Shown here piece after piece: positions 1 to 12,419 of a stretch of DNA of 64,000 nt. The DNA is from Plectosphaerella cucumerina. Its lineage: Eukaryota > Ascomycota > Sordariomycetes > Glomerellales > Plectosphaerellaceae. The translations under genes and the position numbers were made by a program. How positions within the stretch are numbered: position 1 is the stretch's first letter; each line of letters opens with the position of its first letter. The stretch is from positions 4,340,001 to 4,404,000 of the forward strand of contig JAGPXD010000003.1 of the NCBI GenBank assembly GCA_020746995.1, read 5' to 3'. Under the pieces are notes generated by a model that had not been told where the DNA came from, did not search any database, and saw only the letters and a list, made by a program, of their open reading frames with translations.

Positions 1-1171
1 GACCTCGGGATGCGCTGCCAGATCGTAGATGCAGTCGGTGACGAGGTTGTTCGTCGTGTGGATCGATGCAGCCGCCAGGATAAGCTGGACGTGGGCCTGG
101 GCCCTGTAGTCCGTCTTCTCATCCTCGGGAAGAGCTTCAGCGAGCCACTGAATGAGGTCGTCGGGTCCCTCCTTGTAACTCGGCATCTTCATGTCACGCA
201 ACCGCTCCTCGATGACAGGCTGGAGCATATCGGTGGCGATGTCGATGTCCTTGCGAATCTGGCGCAGCTCCGAAACGAGGTGCTGGGCTACCGGCCTGGC
301 CCACTCGGGGAAGAATTGCAGCTTGACGACGGCGATGAAGACATGGATGGCAAAGTTGATGCTGGTATCCATCCACTGCTCCTGACGATTGATGTCAGGG
401 CCGACAAATGCACGGCCACTAATCCGCGCAATGGCCCTCAGAGCAAAGGGCTGGAACTTGACGGGTGTCCAGTCTGTCGCCATGTCAGTGTCTGGTGCGG
501 CTGGGAAGGAAAGTTGTGCCACGATCGACATACCTTGGCACTCGGGGAACTCAGTGGCGACGATGGACTCGAGCTCGCCCTTGAGCTGTGGCACAAGTCG
601 CGCCAGGTTCTGGGACAGACGACATCTGACGAGGGCCGAGAGCATCTCTGCGTTGTGGCCCAGGCAGAACTTGGTGTACTTGCTGAGCATGGCCTTGGAC
701 GAGTTAGCGTGTTGGGCCAATGGACATGCAGCTGGGCGAGCTGACCTCGCTGACGGCTTCCTGTGAGCTCAAGACGTCCTCTGGCAGGCTCTTGAGCTCC
801 GACAAGAACTTGGAAGGAACCAGTACCTGGACACCTTCTGTGGCCTTGATTTGATAGACGCGGTCCCGGAACTGGGGGCGCGGTTAGCACGTGTGTGAGT
901 GAACTGTCGAAGAGTCCCTCGGCCATACCTTGTTGTAGCTGTCGAGGACGAGGCCCTCTGCGCCGAAGAGCCATTTTGTCTTGGCGGCCTTGTAGAAGGG
1001 CACGTCGATCTGCTTCTGCTTCTTGGACTGGCACAGCCAGGCCACGCACAGGACGGTAGCTATGGCGACATAGTAGCTCAGATGCCTGGTGCCAGCAACA
1101 ATGTGCGGCAGCTGCAGGTCTATCGGGATTGCTGATGCCATTGTGGTTGTGAAGGTTGTGGTGGAGTTCAT
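1..1171 (-). CDS. Cytochrome P450 monooxygenase, N-terminal part (cut by left window edge)
   Basis: Membrane-bound haem monooxygenase, acting at the ER with a P450 reductase. Exons on the minus strand are 929-1171, 746-871 and 1-693; the introns 872-928 and 694-745 have GT..AG ends and GCTAAC branch sites. Residues about 33-47 form a single hydrophobic anchor (YYVAIATVLCVAWLC). The exons join in frame through VPSKFLSELK, KYTKFCLGHNAEM and FQPFALRAIARISGR. The last visible residues include IHTTNNLVTD, the oxygen-activating I-helix region, which in the ent-kaurene oxidase-like fungal P450s often reads with TT at this place. ExxR and the haem-binding Cys lie beyond the left edge, so activity cannot be judged. 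Substrate unknown; relatives act on terpenoids and other secondary metabolites. A second ATG at codon 11 is an alternative start. P450 assignment is firm, subfamily is inference. Confidence 0.88.
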
Positions 1172-4100
1172 TGGGGCGGCGTGGATGAGTAGGAGTGATG
1201 TTTCTCCCTGTGGAACGTAGGTTGGGAGACTGGCTCACTTCCTGTAAGGTGGCGGAGAAGAGCTGGCGGCTGAGGCGCCGGAGGAGATGAGAGAGACAAG
1301 CTTCACATGCAACCGTAGGGCACCGCCCCTTGTAGTGTGGGTTGACTGAGGTGGTGCTTGGTGATGGGTGTGGTAAGGGAGGGCAAGGGCCTCGAAGCTT
1401 GGCCTGGACTGAGCGCCGGTCGACCAGAGTTACCACGAATGTGGAGGTGGCAATGTCCCTTCAATGTTAATGACCAGTAAACTGATGTGGCAGGGTCCGT
1501 CGATGAGGAGGGCTGATGGCGTGAGTGAGGTGCACGTCGTCGTCGCCGTTGGTGGCCGGTCTAGGGCAACGTCGTCATGTGTAAGATGCCGTAGGGGGTG
1601 AAAGACGCGGTGGGCAGAAGAGGGGAAACAGAAGGAAACAAGAACGTGTCAGGCCGAGCCACGGAAGAAGAAGCCAGGTCTTGAATGAAGAAGCTTGTTC
1701 CTCGGGAGGGGTTAGGGGAGGTAAGGTGGGCTGAGGCGAGGGAAGGGGAGGCGAGGCGAGGCGAGGGCATGTACCAGACAGAACCTAGGTAGATGCAGGA
1801 CTGGAGAACGGCCGAAACATGAGAGGACCGCGAGCGCGGAAGGCCAGGAATGCCGGTCAGTGATCCCAGAGGGGAAGGGCGTTGAGAAGCAGGGAGCGTC
1901 GGTTGGTCACTGCAGCATTGCTGAGTTGCAGTGGGTAGGAGGCCAGGTTCAGAGAGTGATAACAACGGACGGAGAGAGGGCGCGTGACAAGAGATCGGGA
2001 GGAAGAAGGACGGCACGCCAGTTGGATGTTTGGTCGTAGGAGCGCCACGGCGTACAGCGGTACAGGCCAGCATGTGGGCAAGCGCGTGCGCGACTGGCGA
2101 TCAAATCAATCGGTCTGATGATGGAACCGGGGGAGCATGGGAACTGGGACCTGGGAACTGAAGCGGCTCGAAAAGGGGGCCGCGGGTTCGGGCCCCGTGT
2201 GGTGGCGTGTCGAGTCGAGGTGAGGCGAGTGGCCCTGGGCGTGCTGTGCTCCGTGGTGACATCCCCTGACGGTGGGATGGGCTGCTGTGGCTCGTTCTCC
2301 CCTCGGTGTTGTCGAATGGGCCACTCACTCGTACGAATTGAAGGCCGACTCGAGCTCTCTGGTGGCCGGTTTCGACGCGGGCTGCGACGCGGGCTGGAGG
2401 AGAAGCTCTGAAACACGCACTGGGATCGATCAGCAAAGACGGTGTTCCGGGATGCGCCAGATCCGGGGGAGCGTCTTGGCCGGCGCCGGTCTTGTGGGAG
2501 CCCGGGGGATTTGGAGTCGTGCACAAGTCTCTGCTTTTGCTGAGCGTCAGTGTCTTGACGATGTGTCTTCCCTCTTTTCGAGGATGAGGAATGGCAATGA
2601 CTTCATGTCTGGGGCGGGAAGGTGCCAGTGGCTGCGCCTTCCCTCTGACCCTGATCCATCATGCCTTCCCGGTACCTGCACCAGTACCTGTATACACTAT
2701 GCCCTGGGTGCCTGCTCGACAATTGTGCTGGTGAGGAAGGGGCGACCGAGTACATCGGCCCCCCTGAAGCTCCGTGTCCGTTACAGATCCGTGCCAAGAC
2801 AGGCCGCCCGGGGCCCATCAGCCCCGGCTCAGACCCTGGCCGAGACATTGCCCGCGGGAGAAGATTTGTTAGTGTTTCCGGACGCTGGGCCGTGCCCTTG
2901 TACCGCTCCAGCTCCAGGTGCAGGTGCCCCTGAGCTCCGGGCCTCTTCCTCTGCTTCAAGGTTCCTCTGCTCTCCCTCTGGCCTCTGCTGTGGTGACCGT
3001 CCCAACTCTGCCGCTCCTCCACTCTATTTCTTCCTCACAAGCATTTCTCCCGCACGGGAACCCTTGCTGCCATGGCATTCTGGCAGCTCTTGGGACCGGG
3101 CGTCGGGTCGTGTTTCCCTCGACCATCTTGCCGACGACCCGTCCGTCCGTTCCCTCCCTTCGGCCCTTTGTTTTGTCCCATCTCGCCCTTCCACGGGGGA
3201 AACACACTTGACAAACCTGGGCGCCCGTCCGCTTACGCAACTTTCCATCTCAACGCCGTACAACCAGTGTTCCTCTTGACGCCGAGACTTCCCTTTTCCT
3301 CCGGACGAAGATCATCTTGCGACTGGACCGAAAACATGTCCCGCCTGACCCGCCAAGCCGGCACTTGGCCCGGAGCAGTACGCACCCGCAGCAAGCCACT
3401 GGCACTGACCGGGCACGGAGACTGCACAGCGCTGATTTCGGGTGATTGACCTGGAGCTCACCGCCCGTGTCCCCTGTGGCTCTCTCCCTCGTCTCCCACT
3501 TCCCGGCGATCAAACTCGGCCCCTGTGACAGAACCCAAGTGACACAACGTCCATCGTCTCTTTAGCCGCCCACAGGTCCTCCTTGCTCGGGCCTTCCGAA
3601 CCTTCTAACCTTCGCCGTGGAAGATCCGGTCTCTGACCTGCTAGGTTGTATCTAACTGTCTTCCCTCGCTCCTTGACTCCGGCCGCACGCTCATCCTCCG
3701 CTCGTTCTGGCCGGCATGTCCATCCGGCCTCCAGATCACCGCGATCATCGCTCCTGCTACGTCGCCGTGCCGCAGTCCAGGTTCCGGGGATTCCTCGGTC
3801 CTGTCCGTCACCTGCTCCCTCTCCAGCAACATCAATGCCCGCCACCTAACCGTCCATTACCCGTCGGCCCCGGACGAACCGGGCCACAGGGCTGATGTTG
3901 AGTTGCGTCTGGAGCGTCTGTTCCATCCTGCCCTTTCCGCCGTTGAAACACCCGCCGGTAACCGTCTCGGCCGCGACGGCTGAACATCAGCCTTCTCGAA
4001 ATAGGCCCCCCTCTTGTCAAGAGTCACGACTCTCTTCACATCTTCCACGTGTGCTCAGTTGTCGGATGAAATCGTACACGACACAACAAGGAAGATGCGG

Positions 4101-5178
4101 AAATAGGCAGAGACAGAGACAACAGAGAGACAGAGACAACAGAACAGACGCATGAATCCCGGCATCTCTCCTCTCCTCTCTCGTCTGGGAAGATACGTCC
4201 TCGTCATCCACACCGCACAGCCGACGGAATGTTGTTGATCTCTGGTAGGCTCCCCGCAGCTTGGTTCTTCAATCTCAAAACATTACAGTCAGGCCATATG
4301 CGCCACACAAGCCCAAGTGAAGCCCAAGGCTGTACCTCTTGTTGATATCAACTCCAAATGCCGCCCAACTCGCACATCCCCTCCTTGGGCATCCCTGAGC
4401 CACAGATCCCGCCCTTCCGCAGCGTCAGTGATGATAATTCTGCGGCTCCATTGGCGTGCGTGGCTCCTGCCGCCCTTTGGCTTCCGGGCCGGCATCTCTT
4501 TGGGTTGGTTACACAAGCACCACCTAGTCTCACGAGAGCCTCTTCCCTCCGTGACACCAAGGTTAGGGTAAGTCGCTCGGTCAACGCTTTGGGTCCGTTG
4601 CAGCCTTCAGCCGTCTCACGCTTGGCTTGCCACGACTATATGCATCGTGTGCGTACGAATCGGAGAGCTGCGTGCAATAGCATCACATGCCAGGCCGCTC
4701 CACTATGAGTTGTCTGCCCCCGTCGACCTGCAGCTCCATGCATTAGGCTCGCCGTCGCGTACACCCATATCCCTCGCTGGTCTCCTAGAGCTGCGTTAAT
4801 GCTCATGTACCAGGTACGAGCAGCCCTGCCTGACGAAGATTCCAGTGACGCAGGTCTTGCGTTGTTGACGCGATATACAACGTGTGCTGTGCCACACACT
4901 CGGGTCACGATGGGTGCCAGACCTATAAAAGACCAAGCCACAGCACAAGACGACTCAGGGGCCTCAGTGGCAACGACATGACAACCTTCGAAGTCGGCCT
5001 GAATGGGAGTTTCTCCAGCTAGTGCATGTAGAGTAAAATTCGTATTTCTTGGCTTGGCTTGAAAACAAGGGGTATCTGGGAAAGTACTGTTACAGGTAAT
5101 ATATAGAAGCCCAGCTTCACCTCCCACGTACAAATGAAAAAGAAGCAGCAGCCAAGCCGGGAGCCGCTAGGATCCAAA
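1172..5178. other. Intergenic region, about 4 kb, no supported gene
   Basis: Promoter side of the P450 and 3' side of the next minus-strand gene. It has open frames on both strands (the longest at 2272-3279 plus, and others at 1561-2526 minus), but they are Pro/Ser/Arg-rich, overlap each other on opposite strands, lack splice-consistent extensions and show no domain. I read them as chance frames in GC-rich DNA. Short simple repeats are visible: GAGGC units at 1748-1766 and two copies of AGACAGAGACAACAG at 4111-4125 and 4129-4143. Confidence 0.6.
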
Positions 5179-7509
5179 TCACGCACTATGCACTGATTGT
5201 GAGTCGCCGCCGGTTGACTCGGTCCAGTCAGGGGGGCTCTCCGTTGGCAGAGATGCGGCGTCAGAACATCTCCGGCGGCCATCTCTTCGGCTCGACGAGC
5301 CATTCCATGTCCGTAGCCGAGATGATCGATCTCCTTGATGAAACTCCATCACCAAAGACCCCTCGTAGTCTGGCATCGCGTGCTTCTTGCGCTTGATCAT
5401 AGTATCATCATGCCACCAATAATGAAGGACGTCAGCCTGCCATCGGTCATAGTTCCTGATGGCAAGACCTGTCACTTGTGTGAAAATGGCAGCGAGCCGG
5501 TGTGCCTCGAGAGCCGACGTGCGAAGCTGGTGTAGCAGCCAGCGGGGTATAAATTCCGGGTCATCCGCGAACTGCGGCGTGTCGTCGTCCTTGGAGCCGA
5601 CATTGTAGACAAGCTGGTGAATCCCATACTCTTTCATGGCCGCAGCGTGACGTTTCGCCTTGTCTGGACGACTCGACGGCCATCGAGCAGTGTCCCTCAG
5701 ATCCCCGAGAGCGGTTTGATCACGGAGGACGTGATCCGGCGCGGAAAGAAGTTGTGGGAATTTGGCATGCGTGAGACTGCGGCCAGGCGGCAACTGATCG
5801 TCCAGAGAGAGATCTGGGCCGATGCTGTTGTCGAGTATGTACGCAAGGGCGTGAGATGGAAACTGTTTCGCTACCCCGTGAAGCTTGCATTTCTCATGCA
5901 GTTGGCGCACCTTTCGCGTAGCCTCATCGACTTTGGATTTGCCCGCTGCTTCGAGCGAAGGAAATCTGGACATGAAGTTATCATCATCTGCCGCCATGGG
6001 CTTGCCGACCACGGGCCGCAACTGCGCGGCGTACTCCAAAGCCTCATGACGCATGGTAATCTCGGACAGGTCTTCCACGGCCATGTTCATGTCCTCGATC
6101 GCGGATATCAAGTCTATCCAGAAAGGGTGGTCCTCCTCGGTAGGCCCGTTGCGAGAAATGCCTAGAAGCATGTATGGCGTGTTTTTCAGATACTCGGATC
6201 GCTTCGGCAGACCCTCGTCCTCCGAGACTGGCGGGGGGGTGGTAGGGCGCATTTGTTGTCTTGCGATCTTGCTGAAGAAGGCCACCTCGATGCGGTTCGC
6301 AATGCCTTCCTCGTCGTCCAGATGGTTCTCGAGGTCCTCGTAATCAACCTCCATAAGTTGATACTCGGTGTTCAGTCGTTTCATCTCCGCATAACGCTGC
6401 TGCAGCAACTGACCATCAGGTGGGATTGTTCCGGACTCCCAAGAATCAAGAATTCTGCGTCGGACGAAGTCCATAAAGGCAACTTCAGCCTTGACCTTCT
6501 TGTGACGGTGCTGTTGCATGCGCCTCCGATGCTGCGCCATGACAAGCCTGGCTTGAGCAATGTCTTTTCGCTTTTCTTTCAGTTCCGTCCACAAGACCTG
6601 GATTTGCTCATTCTCAACCTCATCGTCGTCCTGGTATGATGAAGACACGGCCGATGACCCTGGGTAACTGCCTGCGTATTGACCCTCGGGGTGAGGAACG
6701 TGGAGGTGACCACCTCCTTTGCGGACCCTGGTTTCTGTCTGCACAACTTTGTTGGCGATGGCATTTGTGATGAACTTTCTCTGATTGACTAGAGCAGTAC
6801 GCCCGCCGACTGTCGGAAGCAACGGTGGAAATTGATTGTTGTATGTCTCGAAAATGTCGTCACTGGCGTCTGAGGAGGATTCGTCTAGCAGGATCTGGGC
6901 GCTGAAGGGGGGTTCTGTGGAGAGTGTCCGCGGAACCGTAGCAAAGATGTTATGTGCAGAACCATTATCTCGAGCATTGGCGGAGGATCTCGCCGAGGCT
7001 ATTTCCAAGTCGGCGAGAGCAACGCTGCCAGCATGACGACTCGAGGACGCTTTGACAGGGAATTGCTGCCCGGGTCTGCGGCTTAGCAGCGACGGAGGGG
7101 GTGGTGGGGGCGGTGGAGGACGAGGCCGAGGGGCCGAGATGACGAGCGGCGGCGGAGGGACTTGCGGTTGAAATAGGTTGCTGACAGTATCGACACCGGT
7201 GCTTGAGGGCTGTTCCTTGGCCGTGGGCGGCGGGTGTGGTGGTGATGGAGGTGGAGGGGTGGGAGGGAGCGCGTTGTTTGTCGGTCTGGACAGCATGGTG
7301 GAATGGGGGAAGTTCGCGCGGTCATTTCGTGTCGAGGAGGGTGATGCTTGAAATGGGTGATCATCGCGGTCCCGACGCGAGTAGTAATCGGCAAACGAAT
7401 CGCTGCCGCGTCCAAGGTATGGGACAGGGCTGTCGCGATGGGTGTTATCACGGGCTTCAAATGGGCCTGGGCGTCCAGCCAGCAATGATAGACGTGACTG
7501 CGTTGTCAT
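5179..7509 (-). CDS. Unrecognised proline-rich, coiled-coil fungal protein (776 aa)
   Basis: Single uninterrupted exon of 776 codons. I do not recognise the family. Residues 1-160 are low-complexity, with Ser/Arg stretches and three proline tracts; the longest is nine prolines just before SLLSRRPG. An acidic segment (DDDEVENEQ) near residue 295 precedes a strongly charged helical stretch of about 120 residues (LWTELKEKRKDIAQARL, AQHRRRMQQHRHKKVKAE), likely a coiled coil or long helix. The C-terminal half looks globular: YMLLGISRN, FWIDLISAIEDMN, and then a Trp/Arg-rich block (RWLLHQLRTSALE, RWQADVLHYWWHDD) near residues 660-710. The tail is Ser/Arg-rich and probably disordered. There is no signal peptide or membrane segment. 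The combination suggests a scaffold or cytoskeleton/nuclear protein, but that is only inference. The reading frame, codon bias and conserved-looking C-terminal block make it a confident gene. Confidence 0.8.
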   Translation of the reverse strand: MTTQSRLSLLAGRPGPFEARDNTHRDSPVPYLGRGSDSFADYYSRRDRDDHPFQASPSSTRNDRANFPHSTMLSRPTNNALPPTPPPPSPPHPPPTAKEQPSSTGVDTVSNLFQPQVPPPPLVISAPRPRPPPPPPPPPSLLSRRPGQQFPVKASSSRHAGSVALADLEIASARSSANARDNGSAHNIFATVPRTLSTEPPFSAQILLDESSSDASDDIFETYNNQFPPLLPTVGGRTALVNQRKFITNAIANKVVQTETRVRKGGGHLHVPHPEGQYAGSYPGSSAVSSSYQDDDEVENEQIQVLWTELKEKRKDIAQARLVMAQHRRRMQQHRHKKVKAEVAFMDFVRRRILDSWESGTIPPDGQLLQQRYAEMKRLNTEYQLMEVDYEDLENHLDDEEGIANRIEVAFFSKIARQQMRPTTPPPVSEDEGLPKRSEYLKNTPYMLLGISRNGPTEEDHPFWIDLISAIEDMNMAVEDLSEITMRHEALEYAAQLRPVVGKPMAADDDNFMSRFPSLEAAGKSKVDEATRKVRQLHEKCKLHGVAKQFPSHALAYILDNSIGPDLSLDDQLPPGRSLTHAKFPQLLSAPDHVLRDQTALGDLRDTARWPSSRPDKAKRHAAAMKEYGIHQLVYNVGSKDDDTPQFADDPEFIPRWLLHQLRTSALEAHRLAAIFTQVTGLAIRNYDRWQADVLHYWWHDDTMIKRKKHAMPDYEGSLVMEFHQGDRSSRLRTWNGSSSRRDGRRRCSDAASLPTESPPDWTESTGGDSQSVHSA

Positions 7510-9607
7510 GGAGCGAGGCCGAGGGCTGCCGCCGCATCTCAGGCTCTCTTGCAGCCTGACGTCGAGCTTGTTTGTTCGGTATGAAGAGTGTCGTCGGGAT
7601 TGACGGGTTCGCTAGCTGGACTCGGTCGTGGAAGTGGTCGGACGATAGGTGAGTGTGATGGGAAGTGTTGGAGTTGACGAGAGCTCGATGTTCGATGGTA
7701 AGTCTCGGTGTGTAAATGTTGACCGAGTTGGAGAGTCTCGCGTCGTGTGACGAGTCAGATTCGAAATGCAGTCACCGGCGTGGGATGTTCGAAATGTGGT
7801 GGTGAAGGGAATAAAGACAGACCCTTCCCGACCAGGCTCGCCTACTACTGTACATTAGGTAGGTGCCGGGAAGCCTGCCTGCTGCACCGCTCTACGCGTG
7901 GCGTCCACGTCGCGACAGGGGACGATGGGGTTCGGGTGGCCCACTCACTCCCGTCCCTCCAGGTGGTGTCTCCACGTCCCGCTCCACGTCCGCTAACTTA
8001 AAATTGGTAGGCGGGGGAGATGGGCCTTCCGGCAGGATGGCGGAAGCTAGGCCTAGCTCCTGGGGGTCAGCTCCGGGTGGATCAGCAGCTTCACTCACTC
8101 ACTGTCTGGTTCCTTCCAGATGCTGTCGGGTCGCGATCTGATGTGCTTGTCAGGTGTTGAAAATAGATGCCTCTTCAATGCCCAACTCAGCCAGGTAGCC
8201 ATATTCGCCCTCTCCCGATGATTGCAGGGTATTCCAAACTTCCCCCTATCCCTCCCGCGCGTGATGTGTTCATTTCCCGACAAGGCTGAGTACAGGGCGG
8301 GCGCATCACTTCTCGTGCTTGGCTCTCAGAGCTCTTTCCGCACCCGAGCAGTGGCAGGCACGACCCACCGGAGGTCATCCCGGGAAGGAACCTAGCCTAT
8401 CACTAAATGCATCCGCCTCTTAACTGTGACTCTTCTTCAACATCTCCTACTTCATCATGCGCGATCCAAGTCCGCATCATCATCTCCCACCCATCCGCTT
8501 ACGACTTGGGTGCCAGCACCGTCGCCCGCCAGCACTCAGCATCATCCAAGGCTTGATTTCACCCAACCAGGCGGCGTGGGGCACGTCACGCGCCGGCTCA
8601 TTCGACCGCGGCTGCCCTCGGGTCTCGCACGACAATCATGCATCGAGGATAAAAGAGTCACCCCCGCCAGGCAGCGTTCCACCAACGAGGTGCCAGCAGC
8701 AACTCCGTGTGGGTGGTCCGCGGCCTACCACCCACATCAGGCGACGTGGGCAAATGTATCTGTACCGTTGGTCCATCAGGCTGGGAAACACGTCCGTCGC
8801 AAATACCCGACAAGTCCGCTCCCTCGGTCGGGCAGGAATAGCGCCGAGCTTGGCTGTTGCATCCAGCCTTGGCCGTCACTTGAAGAGATGGACGTTCATG
8901 GTCCCATTCGCAGGGAGAGCCTGTGCTGTTCAAAGTCACGGCCACATCTGCTGACTACTCAGACTCGCCCTGCCAGCCAACAACGCCTGTGTTGCCACAC
9001 GTCTCTACGAGTACGTACGCGCGGGGGCAACAAATTCCAATACCCACGTCTGCTGGCTGGGCGCAATAGCCGGCCTTCCAGATAAGACGGAGGCGCATAA
9101 TGAGAACGCAACCACACACACCTCGCACGCACGGCAACCCACACCCTCCTTGTCTCCTCCCCTCCGCCTGTCCTTCTTCGTGGCGGAACCCCCCGTAGCT
9201 CGGCTGCCGAACCTACCTGTCTCTCATGCCGTGGTCTTGTATTCCTTGTATCTTCTGCTTTCGCATACTGCAGCCGCAATAATAAATGAGCGCGCACACC
9301 TCCCTGCACGCCCAGCAGCATCAGTGTTGCTGCTAGGAAAGGTACGTCACGGGACTGCCAGACCACCATCCCATCGGCCAACACTGGCTTCTACTGGCCG
9401 AACCCGCTTCCAAAAGACCCCGGAGCCTCGATTCCTTCCTTGGCTCACTCTCCTCCGCCCTTCTCCTCTCTCCCACCCCCTTCACCCTCCGAACCAGTCT
9501 TCCAACATACGCTGCCCATGACCAGAGGCGCTTTGGCCGCTGGGACTGAGCCTCTACCTCCCAGACCAACCCAAACACGGAAGCCTTGGTCATGAACTAC
9601 ATGCAAC
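7510..9607. promoter_or_regulatory. Divergent intergenic region, 2.1 kb
   Basis: Separates the starts of the 776-residue protein (minus) and the DUF6590-type gene (plus), so it should hold both promoters and 5' leaders. The last 450 bases before 9608 are CT-rich on the plus strand, as is common near fungal transcription starts. An open frame at 8426-9085 (plus) is Pro/Ser/Arg-rich, is overlapped by frames in other phases and shows no domain; I do not call it. No other element was recognised. Confidence 0.45.
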
Positions 9608-11193
9608 ATGCCGAAACCCCGCAAGTCATCCAAGCACAGTAGTGTGCCTCAAGCTCAACCTGGACCTTGGACCGAGTGGACACCGTCGCCGCCCGAAAAC
9701 CAGCGCGCGGGACTGTATTACCGTGCTCGCGAGCGGACTCCAGGCAAGTCGAGTTTCCATTCTGAAATACCTCAGTCACTGACTCGGATTGGCTCCACAG
9801 GCGACTGGCAGTACGAGTTCAACGATGATCCCTACGGCGCATCAAGTCTTCAGAATGACTACACACCCTATGACACACCTGAGGAACCTTACTCGAAACC
9901 CCATGAGACCCCAAGAGATCCCGAGGAGGAGTTGGCCAACAGTCTCAATACCTTGGACCTAGACGGCGTTGGCAACGACGACCCCGAGCCTCTCTCATGT
10001 GAGCCATGCCTCCTCCACGCATGTATTGCCCGGACGCTGACGGCTTTATAGCACCGATATACACGACGGATGCTGGTAAGGGCAAGGGCCTTGCAGAGCC
10101 CGAGCCCGATGATGGGGAGGGTTACACGTCCGATACGCCAACGGAGGGCACCGCTGGTGACATCGCAGAAGGCACCGGCAATCTGGTGGATGGTCTCGAC
10201 GAGAGTATCTTCCGACAGAGCCTACAAAGCGGCATGATAGGCCATGGCTCCAGTTCAGCACCCTACGGTACAGCAGTGGCCACCCCTGGTCGCAGAAAAA
10301 TTGGACTGACCCTAAGTAGGACAGGACCCTGGCTATAATCTACCTGGGGGCACTTCGTACGGCGCGCCTGAAGAATCTGCCTATGGACCGGCTGCGGACG
10401 AATTGGCCCAGGCAGAGGACTCGGATTCTGTGGAGGGCACGCCCGTGTCACACGAGGCTCTTGATTCACGTAGGCAGCCCCCAATGTCGCGCAACCCGTC
10501 GTCAGACATTAACACGGGTAATTTAGGGTACCGCATCTACAAGAGCAAGTACTGGACTCCGGGTACTGTGAGTGACTATGCCTTTCTGGTTGTTGCATCG
10601 TGTCGCTGATGTGCAAATACAGGTCTTCAAGATCTACTGGTCTGAGCCCATGGGCTCCAACGGAGCACTTTCTGTCTCCAACAAGCAGGTCTATGCTGGC
10701 GAGTTCGGATCGTTCTACACCGGCTTCAGGCGGTTCATTGTTGTAGCGTCAGACGAAGGCAATAGCACTTGCGTGTAAGTTGGCATCGGGCCTGGACATT
10801 CCCGCTCTCTTGTTCTCCGGAGACAACCGACTGACACGGCCCAGGCCTGTAGCTACATACGGCGGCCAGGGCTGCAGGAAGAATGGTGTCAAGGCGAGCA
10901 AGCACGGCCTCATCCTCGCTCAGAGCGCGAGGTCTAAGACTAAGCCCAAAGCCCCCAAAAACATTGAGGCGCTTGGATTCCCCTCAGTACGGATGATCGT
11001 CACCACAGAAGGCGAGACCCTGTCTCCGGCTTCGCGGATCAACTATTCGAAGCTTGTCACCATTGAGCACAACTGCAAGATCCTCATGATCGGACAGATC
11101 GACAAAGCTCACTTCCAGAACTTCGCAGATGCCGTCGACTCATGTTGGATAGGGAAGAAGCACTACCCTCCCGGCTACATGAACACGCACTAG
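9608..11193 (+). CDS. DUF6590-type fungal protein, five exons (451 aa)
   Basis: Exons 9608-9998, 10052-10267, 10320-10567, 10623-10774 and 10845-11193, with four GT..AG introns of 52-70 bp; the joined frame is open from ATG to TAG. The first ~260 residues are acidic, low in hydrophobics and rich in Pro, Ser, Tyr and Asp/Glu (for example YTPYDTPEEPYSKPHE), so likely disordered. The C-terminal ~170 residues form the domain: YRIYKSKYWTPGTVFKIYW, GEFGSFYTGFRRFIVVAS, the block PVATYGGQGCRKNGVKASKH, then PSVRMIVTTEGETLSPASRI and the C-terminal NYSKLVTIEHNCKILMIG. This arrangement (V-F-K-x-x-W, R-R-F-V/I-V, T-Y-G-G-Q-G) matches my recollection of DUF6590, a fungal domain of unknown function. It is often a scattered, multi-copy family. 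No enzymatic motif is visible. Domain call is moderately sure; function is unknown. Confidence 0.82.
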
Positions 11194-12419
11194 ATGTGGC
11201 GAATCCCTTACCTACGTTGACACGATGTCGCCGGTTTTTCGGCTGCCATCGATTTCAAATGCTGATATACGTTTTGGGCGGAACTGTAATGGTTCCGTCT
11301 AAGAAACCGCAGGCAGCACAGGACTGCCTGCAAAACAAGATTTCGGCACGGTCAGGCCATCTCGGCCCGTCAGAATCTTGGCTAGGATCTCCTATGTTCT
11401 GCCGGATTGGCTCTCCCAAGGAAGAATGCAACAGCACAAATACGATGGGCCGGTATCGTTTGACGAACCACCACTTTTCTTTCTCTCGTTGGACTTGACA
11501 TCCTCATCTTCCCTCAGCCTGCACGCGGAGGCCTCAACGTGGGGTGTTTTCCCCCCATCTTCGGCTGATATGATTGACGACTCAATTCATTCCAATTCGC
11601 ATCCACAGCTTTGGCGCCATCGCCCTGTCTAAGCTGCGGCTGAGGCCTAGGCTTGATGATCAGAAGTCGGTGAATTAAAGAGGCTTATATCAATGTAATT
11701 TCTGCCCAATCCAGGGCGAAAGTACACTTCTTGGGCGCCCAATATGGGAACAACGGGGCGACTCAGGTGCCAACTGCAGGGGCGAATGACAATGTCACCT
11801 TTTCGAAGCAATGTTTGCCGCCTTGGGCTGCGCCTCCGTTGTTGCCTTACAAGTACAAACCGGAGTGTTTTCGGCAAGGCAACCACATTGGCTCTGTAGA
11901 TCTCGCATTACTCAGGGGTCGATCAGATATCTGATATCTGCAGCTGGTGGTGTACGGTCGAGTGTGGGTGTTGAGGTGCTGAAAGTCGGAGAACGTTCAC
12001 CACCAGAGAAGCGCTGGGCGACCGAGGTGAGCCGAGCCTCGGCATCTTTTCGCATCCCAGGTCTTCCCCCGCACACGTCACTAGCCCCGGGCGTGGGGCG
12101 TCTCGTCTCGGCGATCGCCTTACCTCGTTAGGATGCTTCCCCGGGGCCCTTGTACCTGGAAGGGGAAAGGTCAGCAGCAATTAGTTGTGGGGGAGACGAG
12201 ACGATGTTGCCGACGACGACCGAGTCCATCATTTAGGACAACCTCTTTGCTTTTCAACCACCTCGATCAGTCTTCAAGTTTTCTACTTTCTCCATCCTCG
12301 AACCCGTCCATCGAAGATCACCCACTGACTGCTCCTCCAACTCCTCGACCTTGCCTGAACCCGACCGACCAACCGACCTGACTCCCCTTCCCCCCCTCCT
12401 CAGCACCCAATCGCCCACC
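11194..12419. other. Intergenic region, 1.2 kb
   Basis: Lies between two plus-strand genes: 3' flank of the DUF6590-type gene and promoter/leader of the short-chain dehydrogenase. The last ~200 bases before 12420 are strongly pyrimidine-rich on the plus strand, fitting a fungal core promoter and 5' leader. A short near-palindrome of GATATC repeats occurs around 11926-11940. Small open frames here show no family resemblance. Confidence 0.45.

Noticed and set aside
1561..2526. Overlapping minus-strand frames (170, 191 and 141 codons)
   Set aside because: Three mutually overlapping phases, all Ser/Pro/Arg-rich; none shows codon bias or motifs above the others.
2272..3279. Plus-strand frame of 335 codons in the first intergenic region
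   Set aside because: Ser/Pro/Arg/Cys-rich, no domain, no supporting splice sites, overlapped by several frames on both strands.
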